A stretch of 64,000 bases of DNA from Orthonyx spaldingii (GCA_013397795.1 VZTJ01000300.1:1165378-1229377), one strand, 5' to 3'. Numbered from the stretch's first letter, positions 25,105 to 39,020 are shown. A program made the numbers and translations. The notes: generated by a model from the sequence alone, not told the origin.

Positions 25105-27000
25105 TTCCTATATCTGAAAAAAAAGTCTAGAATTTAGTCTAAACATCTGAGAATTCGTAGTGGAATTACTAGACTTACATGTCTGCTTGCTCCCTTAGTC
25201 CTTCCAGACATTCTTACTTGGATTAAGAAATAATATTTTTAATGACTTTTTTTTTTCCAATCTGAAACAAGAGGGAAGGAGTTATTAAATTCTTATCTAA
25301 ACAAGATTTATTTTTAGCCCAAACATAAAACTGCTCTTAGCTACTTTACTAGAAAGGCTGTAAAGGTGTTCAAAGTCCAACACCATCACCCTGACTTGCA
25401 AGGTCCTCTAACCAATGTTACTCAAAAGCCATTCCAGCCATTAGGGCTTACAGGACAGCCTGCACAGCCTCCATTGATCTGACACATTCCAGTAACACAT
25501 CAAGTCAAAAGTCACAGTTTAAGCACTAATCACACATTGTCATTAATACTCAAAGCACACCTTCCTAGCCTTTGTGCCCAAACCAGGGTGACACGTCTCC
25601 CTTTCCTTTTTCACTCTTCCTACAAGTTGTCACTCCGCATTTATACGCTGCTGAAGGCTCCATTCCTTTTACTCTCCTCCGGGTGCTCAGGAGACAGCAC
25701 CCTTCTTCAGGCTTTACACATTATTACTGCCACCATCACTTATTTCAGTTACTTTACAACTTAGGTAACTTTTAACACCAGATGTTTCAGCAGTCAGCCA
25801 TGAATTCTCAAAATTCTCAATGGCTCTCACACACACTGTGTGATAGCAAACATGGGAAAAAATCATGCACTAGAACCGAGATTAATAAACTGCAATCTGG
25901 ATCTAGATGTCAGATAACCAATGCATGTTTCTTTACTGTTTAGCAAGTGTTCAGGCAGAAGCTAAACAACTCTTCATTGTGGCCAAAGGTTCTCAATTGA
26001 TTCATGAGTAACTGAACACGGCTGGCACCCTGCCTGGCAGAGAGATAACCCTGGCCTGTTGAGCTGGAGCAGTGAACCCTCCTGCCTGCACACCCAAAGC
26101 CACAATGAGGTTGCTGTGTAACCAGGTGCTGTGTTCTCAACCAGGCCATTCTGCCCTGCAGCTGTCTGAAGCAGTCTGTAACAATGTGCAGAAGGAACAA
26201 GAAAAACTCTTGTCAGCAGTAAAACATCGGGATGTCTTCTGGGGCAGGGAGGAATACCTGAGCTGTAAATTAACCTACTGCAAGTCATGAAACAACACAG
26301 ACATAAAGCCATTGACCATGACCTAGACAAGAAAGGCGAAGGACCCTGCTTACAGCCTTGGCCTCCACTCCAACTGTAATTCTAGCTGAAACAATTAGCC
26401 TTAAGTAACCAGAAACTGGAAACTAACTTCCAGGATTCACCTGATCACTGGTGACAGTCTGAGGCACACAGATGGTAGTCACTCTGTACTGCACATCCTT
26501 GAATTCTAACCTAGGTAAACTCTGTGGGATGATCTCACCCTTAACACTAGAAGGACACGTTACTCTCATCCACCACATTCACTCTCTATCATCCCCATGA
26601 CCTTTACCCAAGAAACAAAGCAAACAGCACCTGGCCACACAGTCATTACCAGCAAAGGGGAGACTGTTCTTCCAAGAAATCAGGAGGTTCACAGGCCACG
26701 GCACGGGCTTCAGCAGTGAGCATCAATGACACAGCACTTCAGCATTGGAATTTGGTTGGCCTGGCACTGTCCTCACACTGACTTTGGAATGAGAACCAAA
26801 GAACGGATCACCTCTTCCCCCCAGTTTCACAACCACAAGAGCTGCCACCCACTTACACTGAGGCAGCTCAGGTCAGGCACACCAGGCTGGTGGGAAAAGG
26901 CTGCAGAATTCCCACACCTGAAATCCAGTCCCATCAGAGCTGAAAGGATGAATCCATCATCTACGCCTCCATCATTCCTGGCCAGGAGGAGATTTCCAAA

Positions 27001-27060
27001 ATAAACCAAGCAAAACCCTCCAAAAGCCCAAAAAAACCCAAACCAAACCAGAATCCCACA
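27001..27060. repeat. Low-complexity A+C tract
   Basis: 54 of 60 bases are A or C, in irregular AAACC/AAACCA units. It is simple sequence without a fixed period. Confidence 0.8.
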
Positions 27061-27541
27061 CAGTTCTTCACATAAGGAGATTAATCAACTTGACCTACCT
27101 ATACAAGACTTTTTCAAACAGTTCTACAGAGTAAAGATTTTTAAGGCCTGTACCTTCTACAGAGACCATTTCAGAGTGACAGTTCTATTTTCTGCTTACT
27201 GCATTTGTAAATACAAGCGTATAAATCTTGTGCGCTGTAGAATCAGCAGGTATTATACATTTCAGCTCAAAGATAATGTGAGAATCAAATTACAATCTCT
27301 CACTGTATGAAATAATTACATGTTCTTAAATCTGAAATGACTTTTATAAAAACCAGAAAAATAGCATTCATGAAGACATTACATTATTATATCTATAGAA
27401 AAAAAAATAAATACGCAGAGCCAGAAATGGGATTAAGCTACTTTATCCTACTTAAAAATGAATTATACTGGATAGAGACAAATATTTCCTGCCAAGTGAC
27501 ATGACAACATTGAACAGAAAGCTAACTAAAGTGATTGAATT

Positions 27542-27560
27542 AAAAAAAAAAAAAAAAAAA
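27542..27560. repeat. A19 homopolymer
   Basis: Longest clean A run on the plus strand (19 bases). The sequence before it does not resemble a processed transcript that I recognise. Confidence 0.95.
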
Positions 27561-29527
27561 GAAACCAACACCAAAACCCTGAGTCAGGCAAATAAACTTT
27601 AAAGGAATTAACTTTTGCTAAAAACAAACAGGAAATCTGGAATCTCACTGAGCATGCACGCAAGTAAATTGGACTGAAGTGACTTAATTAGAACAGTCAC
27701 CTCAAACATATGCTGATATTATTAGCAATTTTAAAAATGACTTTGACTTTAGAAAGCAAGGTTACTTTCTATCATGACACAAACAAATATTAACTTGTGT
27801 GAGCTACCAGAACGCAGCAAATGTCTCTCTCCACAGACACAGTTTATTAATACAGACTAAACAGATGCCTATTTAATGGCATTCAGCTTGCTGGCCCTTG
27901 ATGAAGCTCCAGAGTAAATAATATACTTGTAGGATTATAAATACAGACAAGGAGTCTATTTTTGAGGTTCAGGATAAATCAAAGTCTTCTACATAAGAGG
28001 ACCATCACACAGTGTGCTCTTTAACCAAGACATATTTTAGGTTAACAGCCCTGATAAATTCTTATCTGTAATAATAACCTATTCAAAATTCAAACCAGCA
28101 AACAAACCGTAACTACAATGCCTTGCAAATGGTGCAACTCACATACCAGGTGAGAGAAAAGTGTTACAAGTAGAGGCAAATGTAACACTGCCACCTCACT
28201 TTAAAGTTGGCATTTTGTGTAATTGGATGTGCTTCAAAAGAACAAAAGTAAAAAAAAACTGTTGGGTGTACAAACTCCTGAGCTCAGGGTGATAAATAAA
28301 ACCGCTTTCCTAATTAAGGCTTCTAAACCAGAGCTGGCTTGCATTCAGTTATTACGACTGTTACAAGTAATCTGAAATATTCTTGATAAAATATTTTTAG
28401 CATCGACGCCAGCGTATTAAAACCAGTTGAAGGTCATAAGAATGAAACAAATAAAAATTCACGCTCAGGAAAATAAAAAACTCATTCCTAAAACTACACA
28501 AAAGTATTTTGAAAACTCCATACTTAAACCAGTTCAAGATTTTTTTTATAGTTACCAACTTAATGTATTATAATCTGTGCATTAAAAAAAAGAAACAACA
28601 TATCCATCCATTCTTGGATTACATCTACTGAATTCTACTTATTCGTCCCCACAGGCACACCTGGACTACTAAAAACGGTGACGGTTTTTTTTGTTAACAA
28701 GACAGAAACATTGTATACATACTTTTAATCAATTTTATGTCTACCCTGTCTCCCTGAAGAAATATTTATTTTGCTTAATTAGACAGATGGCACTTTTTTA
28801 TTATACTTGTATTTGCACTTAAGAAATTTAATTTGCATAGCAAAATTTTTATTTTCTAGGTCAATTCATGTGCCATTAAATGACAATTCAGCACCATAAA
28901 TTGAAGCAGAATTATATCTATTCTCTGAAATGTAAATATTTCATAATAGTATTTTTAAGCAGTGTACCATTCAAATTCTTCATTCTGTGTTGGTGTACAA
29001 ACTTTATTTAATTACTTTTGGCATTTTCTTCTACATTAATCTCAGAAAAAAACCATTCTAAAGAATCCCTTACATCCTTTACACAGGAATCTGTTACATG
29101 CTTATTATTTCCATTATTATACCCAATCTTGAAGCGGAAGAAATTAAGCTTAACCATGAAATTATACAATAGACAGTGCACACTTGACCCACAGCCACAC
29201 TGTTAAGAACTGAACAGATTGCACAGAATTCTAAAAGAACAATGACATTTACAAAAACAAAAAAAAAGAAGTATCTAAAAGCACCAGGAATGGCAACACC
29301 CAAGGTAACAGTGGCCACGTGCTCTCAAGGGCATGAGATGCATATCTATGCAAAACAGAGCAAACAAACAGGACATCTCTTAAAATGTACACTGACTTAC
29401 ACAAAAATCACTAATTATATTTTAATTAATCTTCTGAAGCCTGTGAAATGATTCCTCTTTACATCTGTCCACCTAACCTCAGGTGCTTTGTCAAAAGAGC
29501 AGGGCTTTTTTTTCCCCACCCTCTAAG

Positions 29528-29611
29528 AACAACAAGGATAAAAACGTGAAGGATATAGACTCAAACTTGGAAAATGAAACTTATGACTCAGCATTAAAAG
29601 AAAAAGCCAAG
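29528..29611 (+). other. Candidate internal coding exon (unproven)
   Basis: An 84-base segment has an excellent acceptor (a T8 run, then CCCCACCCTCTAAG) and a good donor (GCCAAG/GTAAGG). Only one frame is open. It encodes 28 residues starting NNKDKNVKDI and ending SALKEKAK, a charged Lys/Asp/Glu/Asn-rich sequence without hydrophobic stretches. Length divides by three, so it would be a phase 0/0 cassette-type exon. I do not recognise a family. The splice sites are the best pair in the window. Against it, A-rich DNA readily encodes Lys/Asn-rich peptides, and I see no partner exon with certainty. Confidence 0.27.
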
Positions 29612-30539
29612 GTAAGGCATGATTTGATTTGCAACTAAGCTTTGGGTTGCTACAGCAACTTCATTACTTCAGAAGATATTAGAAATACTTCCATTCTTCC
29701 TCCCTCGTAATAAAATCTGTTTAAATGTTTTGGAAATCGTGCAGATACTTATTTTCTTTGGTAAGAATTAATCATCAATTTGAAGACTAAGTCTACAAAG
29801 ATCAAGAAACAACCTTACCCTTCTTACCGAGATCTGTCACAAACCTGGAATGTACTACTGAGAGAAGGTAGGAATATCTGACGTTCACTTCCCTAATTAC
29901 TGAAGATAATAGCTCTCAACTTTCAGGCAGGTATTCTAATCACAAAGCAAACTTCGCCAAACATGTCATTAAGTAAACAGTGCACATTTAAAGTTTCAGG
30001 ACGGAAAACTCAAAAGGGTTAGCAAGACATCAGTACAAAATCCTCACAAAACCTCAGGCATTTAGCACACGACAGACACGCAGGAAAAAATACAGTTCCA
30101 AATGAAACATTATAAGCTTTTTTTTTTTCCTTTTTGCAAGGACTGAACAGTGATACATACCTAAGATAGTACCTTTTCCTAACACTGTTTGCAGACCCAT
30201 CAGCTCCAGTCAGCCATTAAGAGTTCTCATGATTAAGCCTGAAGCATTCATAAGGATTCAGAAGTGAAGCACAGTCATTAAAAAGGACCATGCTTGCCCT
30301 CTCCCTATTAGCTGGAAAAAAATTCATTAACGCCTTCACTCCTCTCTTTCTGCCCAGGGAAAGAAAGAAAGGGGAGGGATGAAGATTAGAGCAGAACACC
30401 GCCTACATTGCCATCATTTCCTTGCAACAGGTCAGCCACACAGAGAAAAAGGACCAAAACTGGTCTCTGTATTGGTTTCAGTGCTTCAGACTGGCTTAAG
30501 AGAAACAAACCATAATGAACTTGATTTATATAACTGATG

Positions 30540-30576
30540 TGAGTGGATGTGACCCTACCATGACCACATCCACTCA
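30540..30576. repeat. Short perfect inverted repeat (hairpin)
   Basis: The arms TGAGTGGATGTG (30540-30551) and CACATCCACTCA (30565-30576) are perfect complements, 12 bases each, separated by a 13-base loop. The stem is too short for a microRNA precursor and has no T tail. It may be a chance palindrome. Confidence 0.7.
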
Positions 30577-32665
30577 GTGCCATCATTCTGTCACATGTTT
30601 CAGGATAAAGGCAATAAATTTAAATCAAGATATATTAGGAAACCATAACTATGATATTATATCCCAGGTAATTCCTAAAACCAGAAAACAGATGTTTAAA
30701 TGATGCATCATTTTAATTAGCTCTTAGCATTTGTCCCTGGCCACACAACTTCATTAGTGGAGATCACAGCAGCCTTGCAGAGTTCAGTTTACAGAGAAAT
30801 GCCTTCTGTGTTTCCTTCCATCTAGAAAAGGTTAATCAGCTTGTTCTGTAAAGCCAAATTAAATATATTCTTTCAGGGAGACATCCCTACTCAGATTAAT
30901 TACTTGAAGCAAAGCACAAGCAGTTATTGCACATATGATTTTAATGGAAATTCTTATAAAATTGGAGCACTTTAGGGATGGGGGGATTAAACTTGTAAAT
31001 TTCTCCTCAGCTGTAGGAATTAAAAATCTCTGCATTTTTGTGAGATATAAAATTTCTTAAAAGAGCATTGACATGTTCCATGACTCCTACTTCAAAGCGA
31101 TTAAATTATCAGGAATTATTATGTTTTATTTTTAAAATGCCTTCAAAATACAAAATGGCTTTAAGCACTTCAGTAAGTTTAAAACTTTTCTGTTACAAAC
31201 TTCCATACAAAAATTCACTGTTAGTGCTCTTGGTAACTAAATTTTGTCTCAACAATACACTGTGTTAAAACAATTATCTAACGTGTTATGCTAATTTAAG
31301 TAGGTCACACTGTTTCAATTAGGTTTGCCTTAAAGCTCTTCCTAATAAATCCAGTTGCAAGAGATGTGCTTGCCTTATTTTCTCTAAAAAGTTGTTAATT
31401 TAAAATTAAATATTGGGCAACCCATAGCCTTTGAGAAACTCAACACGTTGCCTGCCACTTACATCAAAGTATATGTATTTTATATGAGTTTTGTTTTGCT
31501 GCAAATACACAGGGAAGTCTTAGTCAAAATACCATCAGTTACAAATGCATGACTGAAATTCTTCCTGCATTTGGGAGGAGAAGGGGTTGAGGGGGTGCAA
31601 ATCACCAAGCTGCTGTGACTCTACTCTCATTGCTGAATGCAACGCAAACAATAAAAGGCAAAGCTACCATGCTCATTTTACTAAGGGATATATAGTTCTA
31701 AGCATAAGATAAAATGAAATAAAAATCTGTGAAACTGCAAGCCTTATTTCCTTTCCTGATCACCAAACACATGTATGAGAAATTAAACTTTTACCTAAGC
31801 TTTTACTTCCCTCATCACCACAGGATGAAAAACTTCAAAAGTTTGGAAATCATCCAATTACTCCTTCCTTACCCTATAAATGAGATATGAAAATACATGC
31901 AAAGAAGTGGTTCTAGGAGTAAATGCTACACAAGTACCACCATTAAAATCTACCAGGAGGTGAGATCTAGCAAGTAAGTGACAATCTATCCTAACTCAAT
32001 ACTTGCTTTCGATTAATTTACATTTAATTGCAGGTGCTCACAAAGTTTAAAAAAGATAGCATTGATCCCTGCTCACTGCAGAATATTTTAATCTGGAATC
32101 ATAGTATTAGATAATCACCAGTAAGTTACTTTTGCTTTGAAATAATATTTACATAATGGTACATCAGCAAACATGTACCAGACAGTTCTTCCTAGGGGTA
32201 CAGGAGACCAGAAACAAGCAACATCAGGAAGAAGCTGTTGCATCTCAGCTGAGCTGACAAACTTTCTCTCTTCAACTTTATACAAATGCAGCAGTAATGA
32301 CTCACTTAACCTGACACCAGTTCCCACATTGTTCATTCCCACGAACTCCGCGGGGCAGAAGGGGATGAGTGTGTTCCTGCAGTGCTACATGTAATAGCTA
32401 AAACCCCACTGTCCCGTCCTTCCAAACACTCATCAGGCCCAGCCATAAACGCCTTTTCCACACTGAGCCACCAGAAAAATCTGTGCTTACAACCCCTGAT
32501 TGCAAACGGGTTTTTGCCTATAGGGATGTTTAAAAAACATTACTTAGCAGTTGTGTCTATTAGACTGTTCTATCCACTTATTTTGGGTATTTAACAAACC
32601 ACTTCTAAGATTCCCCCAGTTTTCCCTAACACCACTTCACCATCTTGGTGACTCAGTCTTCTATG

Positions 32666-32682
32666 AAAAAAAAAAAAAAAAA
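32666..32682. repeat. A17 homopolymer
   Basis: Clean run of 17 A on the plus strand. Confidence 0.95.
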
Positions 32683-33123
32683 TCTGGTTTGCAGATGTCT
32701 GGATATGACCAGAAGTTTTAATACTGCAGAATTTCTTAAATTCAGAAGGTGTCAGGGACAGAAGCATTGAGGATGCAATAGGAGTCTTGGAAAATGGAGG
32801 AGAAAAAGACAAAGATATTCTGCCCATTCCTAGTGAAACTAGTTCTTCTCAACCTGTTTCAATTTTATTTTGGCTTGGTGGAAAATACTGTTTCATATCT
32901 TCACCACCCCTCAAAAATCAGAACTGTCTCATTACCAAGAAGTACATGACTTTTTACATGCTAATTTTAAATTCCAAAAGGGAATAGTTGATGAATATAC
33001 TAAAAAAAAATTAAATCCCATTAAACAAGACCACCTCTTTTCCCACAGCATTTAGATTAAACAAGCTGAAGATCTCAACTTTACTTCATGGTTACTCTAG
33101 TATACCTGAACAGTTTTCTCACT

Positions 33124-33139
33124 AAAAAAAAAAAAAAAA
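33124..33139. repeat. A16 homopolymer
   Basis: Clean run of 16 A on the plus strand. Confidence 0.95.
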
Positions 33140-34015
33140 GAAGGGGAGACAGATTAGTTTTTACAGTTATGATGAAAAAGGAAATAATAAGTGTAAAATG
33201 AGACACAATTTTCAAACTTCCATAGGATTATTATAAGAAGTTAATAGATGGGAACATTAAACTATGGGATCTGTATTACTGATGGCCTTTGAAGAGAAGA
33301 GAACAAGACAAGATGCCTGATGATTTGTGGACCTGTCTTCCAGCTTTGGTACATCATCTAAAACGGAACAGACACGGGATGTATCAATATGCTAAACAGC
33401 TTTTCTGCACAGAGAAACACTTTGAAGCCCTGTGAAGCTGTGTGAAAAGTTTTCATAAGGTCTAAGCTTTTGGCACAGAAAACATAATTCTGTAAGAAGT
33501 TCAAATTAAAATTATAATGGCTCTACAAGTACCAAAAAATAAACAAAAAAACCCCCAACCCTTCAATGAATTTCTCTAAACCAAGAAAACATATCCCCTC
33601 AAGCATGACATGTTTGGTACTATAAAGAAACCAGAGCTGGAATACCACAGACTGTGAAACTACTACCTTCTAAGACTTGACTTCAGATACTTTAAATTCT
33701 GATTTATTCCTGATCTAGCATCCTAAAATGTCAAAGCCATTCCCAGGTTACTTGTCTTACAATAGATTAATTTTGCCACCTAAGACAGAAAAAAGCACTG
33801 CAATTCTATTACAGAAGCTTCCAAGTGTTTGTTCAGCCTAAAGACACACTGTAAACCTCACATCATAAGTGATGTGTTATTACAGAAGACTTTTCCTTCT
33901 GCATTGCAGGCTAAAAATAGCATAATAAGGATCTAAAAGACTACAGTGGATGTTCGCTGCATTTTAACTTAAAATGTCAGAAGATAAGTACACTGCAGAC
34001 TTCACCACATTTCTT

Positions 34016-34031
34016 AAAAAAAAAAAAAAAA
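34016..34031. repeat. A16 homopolymer
   Basis: Clean run of 16 A on the plus strand. Confidence 0.95.
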
Positions 34032-37000
34032 TCAAAAGCACAGAAACACCAGATCTGCCCAGATTCACTGTTATACTTCATCTTATTTCCAAATGCTTGA
34101 GTTTTAAAGATTTCTAAATACTTTTTAACCTATTTCATTATCTAAAGTATGCTATTAATTCTGTAAGCATGCTGAAAAACATTTAAAAGGTGCTTCAACA
34201 ATCTTAACTGGGAATTGTTTAAATGATGAACAAGCACCACACTGCAGGAGCAGCTACTTGTAACAAAATTTCCTCATGATGGCAGCATAAACCATTCTGA
34301 TGAAGTGCTAAACACCAATGGACATTCCTACCCATACAAAAGTGAGATCTCAACTGCCCTAGAAATTGTGTTCACTACCTTTTTTTCCCCCTCTTCACAT
34401 TGCCATTTCTACACTACTTTACAGACTTCAGATTTACTCCCCAGAATTCCACAGGAGTATCATTCTACTTCACACACACAACTTATCAAGAGAGAAGAGG
34501 TACTATCCTACAGAGTATTTTGACAAATGATAGTTTTATGCAGCTTCTCCATACATGCCACTGAATTTTGTATTATTTGTACATTCTATTTTGAAAAGTC
34601 TATGACAACTGCACAATCTACACATCTGTGTGAACCACTGAGTTAATGCTTCAGTCAAGATCTATGAAGTTCTTCTGAAGAACGATCTTCCATCAAGTTC
34701 TGTTCGCTTTTAGCGTTTCTGCACTACAAAGAGGACAATATCATGACTTGCAAGATCCCACTGCAGGATTCTGAAAATCTGGCACTTTGTCTTACTGACC
34801 TTCCACAGTGTACAAATCACTAAGATCTACAGCCAGTTATATACTTTTATAAGGCATGAGAATCATTGAGTTCAAAATCTGCATAGATTTTCAGTTTATA
34901 AACAAATTACATCAATGAAGTGTGTGTTGATTAAGAATAGGTTTGAGATTAAAAAGATCATAACCATGCTTGAACAGACTTTGTTTAGAAGCTTTTATTA
35001 GTGCAAATCACTCTTTTCAGACTGTGCTGCAAGCGTGGCTTTGCTGAGGCTCCTACTTCCAAAATCTCATTTCTTACCATTTGGAAAGGTCAGCAAATGT
35101 CCCCCTCAGATCAGTCACCATAAGTTCTTCCTTAACCAAGTTCTATCAAAATAATCTGAGTTTTTCAAACCATCCAGTACAGTATAAAGTAACTCAGATC
35201 TCTGAGACAGCAGGTGACAAAGAGACAATATAAACAGTTAAGTTTAGCTCATCCAAGGGGACAGTATGCTCCTGGAGGAGAGAAGACTGACTGGTAAGAA
35301 CGAGTGATATCCTCGATCTCCTGCTCAGTTACAGGTTTCAGATCTGTTCACAGCCTTTAAAAGTGCACTAAGCTGTCACCTGTTTCTTAGAACACCTACA
35401 CAAAGTTTAAAGACCAGAAGTGTATCTTGATTGATTTCATCTTCACCTTACTGACTAGCTCTGCTTAAATATACCTAAAAACCTTACCAATTTGCAGGTT
35501 TACACTGACTAATTTCCAACTGCTTAAAGGAAGTAATCTTGAGACTCCATCAAAATGAAGATAAACTGCCACTCACCCTACTTCTAGATGTTAACAAACA
35601 CTGAAAGAATAAGCATTTGTAAGAAAGGAAAAATGCAAAAATTGCAGTCTGGTTTCGATAGAAACTAGGAGAAACACAAATTAAACATGTTTCTAACCCA
35701 TGAAAAGCAGGATGTACTTGCTCTGGCTTGACATCCCTAGACAGAGCAAACACTCTTGTAACACCCAAAAGCAGCAGCAAAGGTTTTTTGGCTGTAGTTA
35801 AGATTTTCCTATCTCTTTTCATGTCTTGGCAGTTTTATCTGCACTGTGGTAAGGAGGGTGGTTAACACTAATTTTCTCAAATCGGACTCAGATTATACTG
35901 ACTGAAAAGACTGGCCATATCTTAATTTGAGGGTTTACAATAAGAAGATTAAAACAAACCAGCAGCATCTTTGCTTTTAAGCACTACACTCACTGAGCAA
36001 CAAACATGTACCACATCAGAGAAAAAGTAGCTGTCATTACACACCATCTCCCAAACATTTATGGTTTCTAAGAGAATTATCATTCCTCCAGAAACTTCCC
36101 ATTTTCTTCTCCATACACCTTTACAGTACAGCTATTTTGGCCAAGACAGCAGCAGGGCTTTACCACATTTCCTCTGCTTAACAGGATTTTTCAAATGAGC
36201 AGCAAAGCCTAGGAGCAGCTGGAGCTTCAGAGGAGGATTGCCTCATTATCAGTAGCAAGAAGCAGAATAGATGAAGCAGAGCAAAAAGCCAAGTTCTCCA
36301 TCTGAAAGGACAGTTACTAGGTTAAAAATTTAAAAATCACACCCTAAAATCAAGATTCTGCTACTGATATGTACATTTGTGTGATTATATAAAAAAAACC
36401 ATAATCATAAAAGTCCTATATAAATTTACAGCTTTTTGTTCCTTTATGTAACATTAGTTTAATTTGAGAAACATGATGGCAATTGAGTTATGTGAACTAA
36501 CTACCTAGACGTAATTAGAAACCACCACTACTAGTTTCAGCAAGACACTTCAAAAATACAATTAAATATTCATGGCCATATTGTGACATAAGAGAGCCCA
36601 CAACCAACTTAAAAGAAGCAAGAGGAATTGCACAAGAGCCTGACAATTAAAAAAGAAAAAAAAAACAATAAAATGGGGTATTTGGCAAGACAAACTTTCC
36701 CTCACCAATTGTTTTTTCCTCTAGTCTTGTCTGTCAATGTTAGAAACTTTCAGAAAAACACTAATTTTTACACAGATGTAACATGTGATAAATAGTGCAT
36801 GAAAAAGGTTTTTTTCAATTATCAAACAAAAGGTTTCGTATGTAGGAGATACTTAGTTGAACACAACTTTAAGTAAGAACAAGTCTGAAGTTTTAAAAAG
36901 CAAGAGAAATAGAACATGCAAAATTAGATCCAAAGCATGACCTAACAACTGAAAGAAGAGAAATGCAGAGATAATGCATAATGTATGTCCAACAGTAAAC

Positions 37001-38576
37001 TGATCAGTAAGCAGGAAGTACCCAGCATCAACCACCACTGTAACATGGCAGTGAAAAAGACAAAATGCAATGCCAGGATACATCATGACAGGTATTTCCA
37101 GAAGAGACAAGGGAATATTTTAAGCAGCTTTCAACTGTGTTTCAGCAAGTCTTTATCAAGAATATCATGCTACATTCTAGATGATGCACATTTAGAAACT
37201 ATCAAATGAGGTGCATGTAAAAAGGGCTTTGTGTATCTGGGGAGGAGATCAGGACACATCAAGTACTCTGTCATTTGCAACAAGCCAGGGCTCGTGGGTT
37301 TTGTAAAACACAGCATGAGCAGGGAACACACATGCTAAAGCAAAGCCAAGCTGGTATCTGAACCAGAGCAACTGAAGGTGGGACACTGTGACATCTGATA
37401 GCCCGGGCACACATCCTGCAGGTGTGACTACTCTGCTGCTGGATGGAAACTACTGCTCTTGGGTTGTGTGGGTGAGCTGGGCCTCGTGTTCTATCCACTG
37501 CTCAGCCAGACAGGCATCAACGTGAAACTTCTTCAGCCCTCTGTTCTGGGGGTGTAGGACTACTCTGCTTAAAAACAAACAAACCAACCAGTAATACAAA
37601 TACCAGAAAAGGGAAAGTTGTCTTCGTTAAAAAACAGGGATGGCAGGAGACCAACAGATACCAGACTGCCACTAGTTAATACAAGTCAGAACCTTGAGTT
37701 CCCTAAATCTAACATAATCTGGTAGGTATGGGAAAAAGAAAGAAAAAAGCCCTCAAACAAACATTAAAAAAACCCAGACGCAATTAATCAGTCCATGAGA
37801 TAACAATGTGGTGAAAATCAGAAGACACAACTGAGTCAATACCTGCTTGCAGACATCAGCTTATTGTTTGCAAAAATTAGAAACAAAAGGTAATTCACAT
37901 ATTTACTAGTATTTCATAACACTGTTCATGTAAAGAATTTGTGGCTGTTTGTAAGTATCAATAAATATTTTGGATTCTACTACACCTCTAACGCCATGAA
38001 ACTTCTTCAATTGTGCAAACACCTAGTTTCAAACTTCAAAACTTCTGAATCAAGAATTCTTAATAGAAGTCTTTCATCTGTAACATACTAGAAGATAATC
38101 TGTTATGAGTTTAGCCTGCAAAGCTACTATGCAAAGTAGATTTAAGTCTACTCTTCTTGTGTCCTTAAACTGCCTTGGTTCCAGCAACTGTACTGGAATC
38201 TCCTCACTCCCCACCAACCAAATGAATGACAAGGTCATTTTCTGCTTGCTGGCAAAGCATGAGCTCAATTACCATACAAAATTTCATTAAGAATATACCT
38301 TCTTCTGATATGTCCTAAATCCATAATCCCATCTTGCTCTAGATTCATTAAATTGTCCCAAAAGTATAAACCCACTTTGTTGCTGTTCAACCTGTGCAGC
38401 CAGGATGTCCCACCTACTGAGACAGGATGTTATAAGCTTCAAATGATCTAACTAAATCTAGAGAAAGGAAGGTATTGCTGCTTCATCCATAAAAGGACAA
38501 AGAGCAATACCCAAAATCTTGTCCCAGATTAATCTGAGGAAGACTTTGGAGTATAAGCCTCACCCTTTCCCAGCAA

Positions 38577-38800
38577 AGAATCACAGGGACACACAAAAGC
38601 CTAGACAGGAAGAGGTTTCAGGCAATCAATCATCTGGTCCAATCTTTTGCTTGAAAACAAGACTGTAGCTTAGGTGATCTAGGGCCATCAAAACTGAGTC
38701 TTGCAAGCAAGGGAGATTTCCAGCAACGGAGATTCCACCCCTCCTCTAGGCAACCTACTTATATTTAACTGTTCCCAAAATGAAGAATGACTTTTCCTGA
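38577..38800 (-). mobile_element. Old, degraded CR1-like LINE fragment
   Basis: A weak but ordered match to a CR1 3' end on the minus strand: GAATCACAGGGACA at the tail, then GGAAGAGGTTTCAGGCAATC and ATCATCTGGTCCAATC. AACGGAGATTCCACCCCTCC, CTAGGCAACCTACTTATA and TGAAGAATGACTTTTCCTGA follow, in the positions where better copies have TGGGCAACCTGTTCCA and GTGAAGAATTTCTTCCTAA. Divergence is much higher than in the other copies, so it is probably an ancient subfamily. The boundaries are approximate. Confidence 0.65.
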
Positions 38801-38980
38801 CTGATCAGGGATGACACTGAAGGCTTGGGAACACTATAATTGGATGGAAGAGTGCAGTGCTTTTACAGCCCCTTCAAGCCCCAAAGAATGTAAGCACAAT
38901 ATCTGTCACACAGCTTTTCTTAGGTGTGCATTTATCAAAAGTGGGGGGGAAAGAGGATGGATTTGCTAAGCTCTTACTTA

Positions 38981-39020
38981 TGCTAGAAATAAATATTATG
39001 TGCTAGAAATAAATATTATG
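38981..39020. repeat. Exact 20-bp tandem duplication
   Basis: The 20-base unit TGCTAGAAATAAATATTATG is present twice, directly adjacent and identical. It is consistent with a recent replication-slippage or end-joining duplication. Confidence 0.95.

Larger units (their letters stand above)
25105..29527. other. Intron-like or intergenic DNA, no gene recognised
   Basis: The stretch from about 25950 to 27000 is richer in G+C than its surroundings and has overlapping open frames on both strands (up to 118 codons). No frame shows a domain or splice structure I can defend. It could be an old repeat not in my memory. It is followed by a strongly A+C-only tract at 27001-27060. The remainder is AT-rich. 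Confidence 0.5.
29612..38576. other. Intron-like or intergenic DNA, no gene recognised
   Basis: AT-rich unique sequence with several A runs and one short hairpin, listed separately. Exon-like signals occur on both strands (30604-30667 plus and 35078-35142 minus) and are discussed as findings or rejected. I see no repeat family or RNA gene. Confidence 0.5.

Noticed and set aside
25940..26330. Overlapping minus-strand frames of 86 and 118 codons
   Set aside because: GC-rich patch with open frames on both strands and Cys/Gln/Leu-rich composition without a motif. There is no evidence for coding on either strand.
35078..35293. Cluster of exon-like signals on both strands (35078-35142 minus; 35183-35213 and 35258-35293 plus)
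   Set aside because: Mutually incompatible overlaps or neighbours, with the two plus segments too close for an intron. This shows how common pseudo-exons are here.
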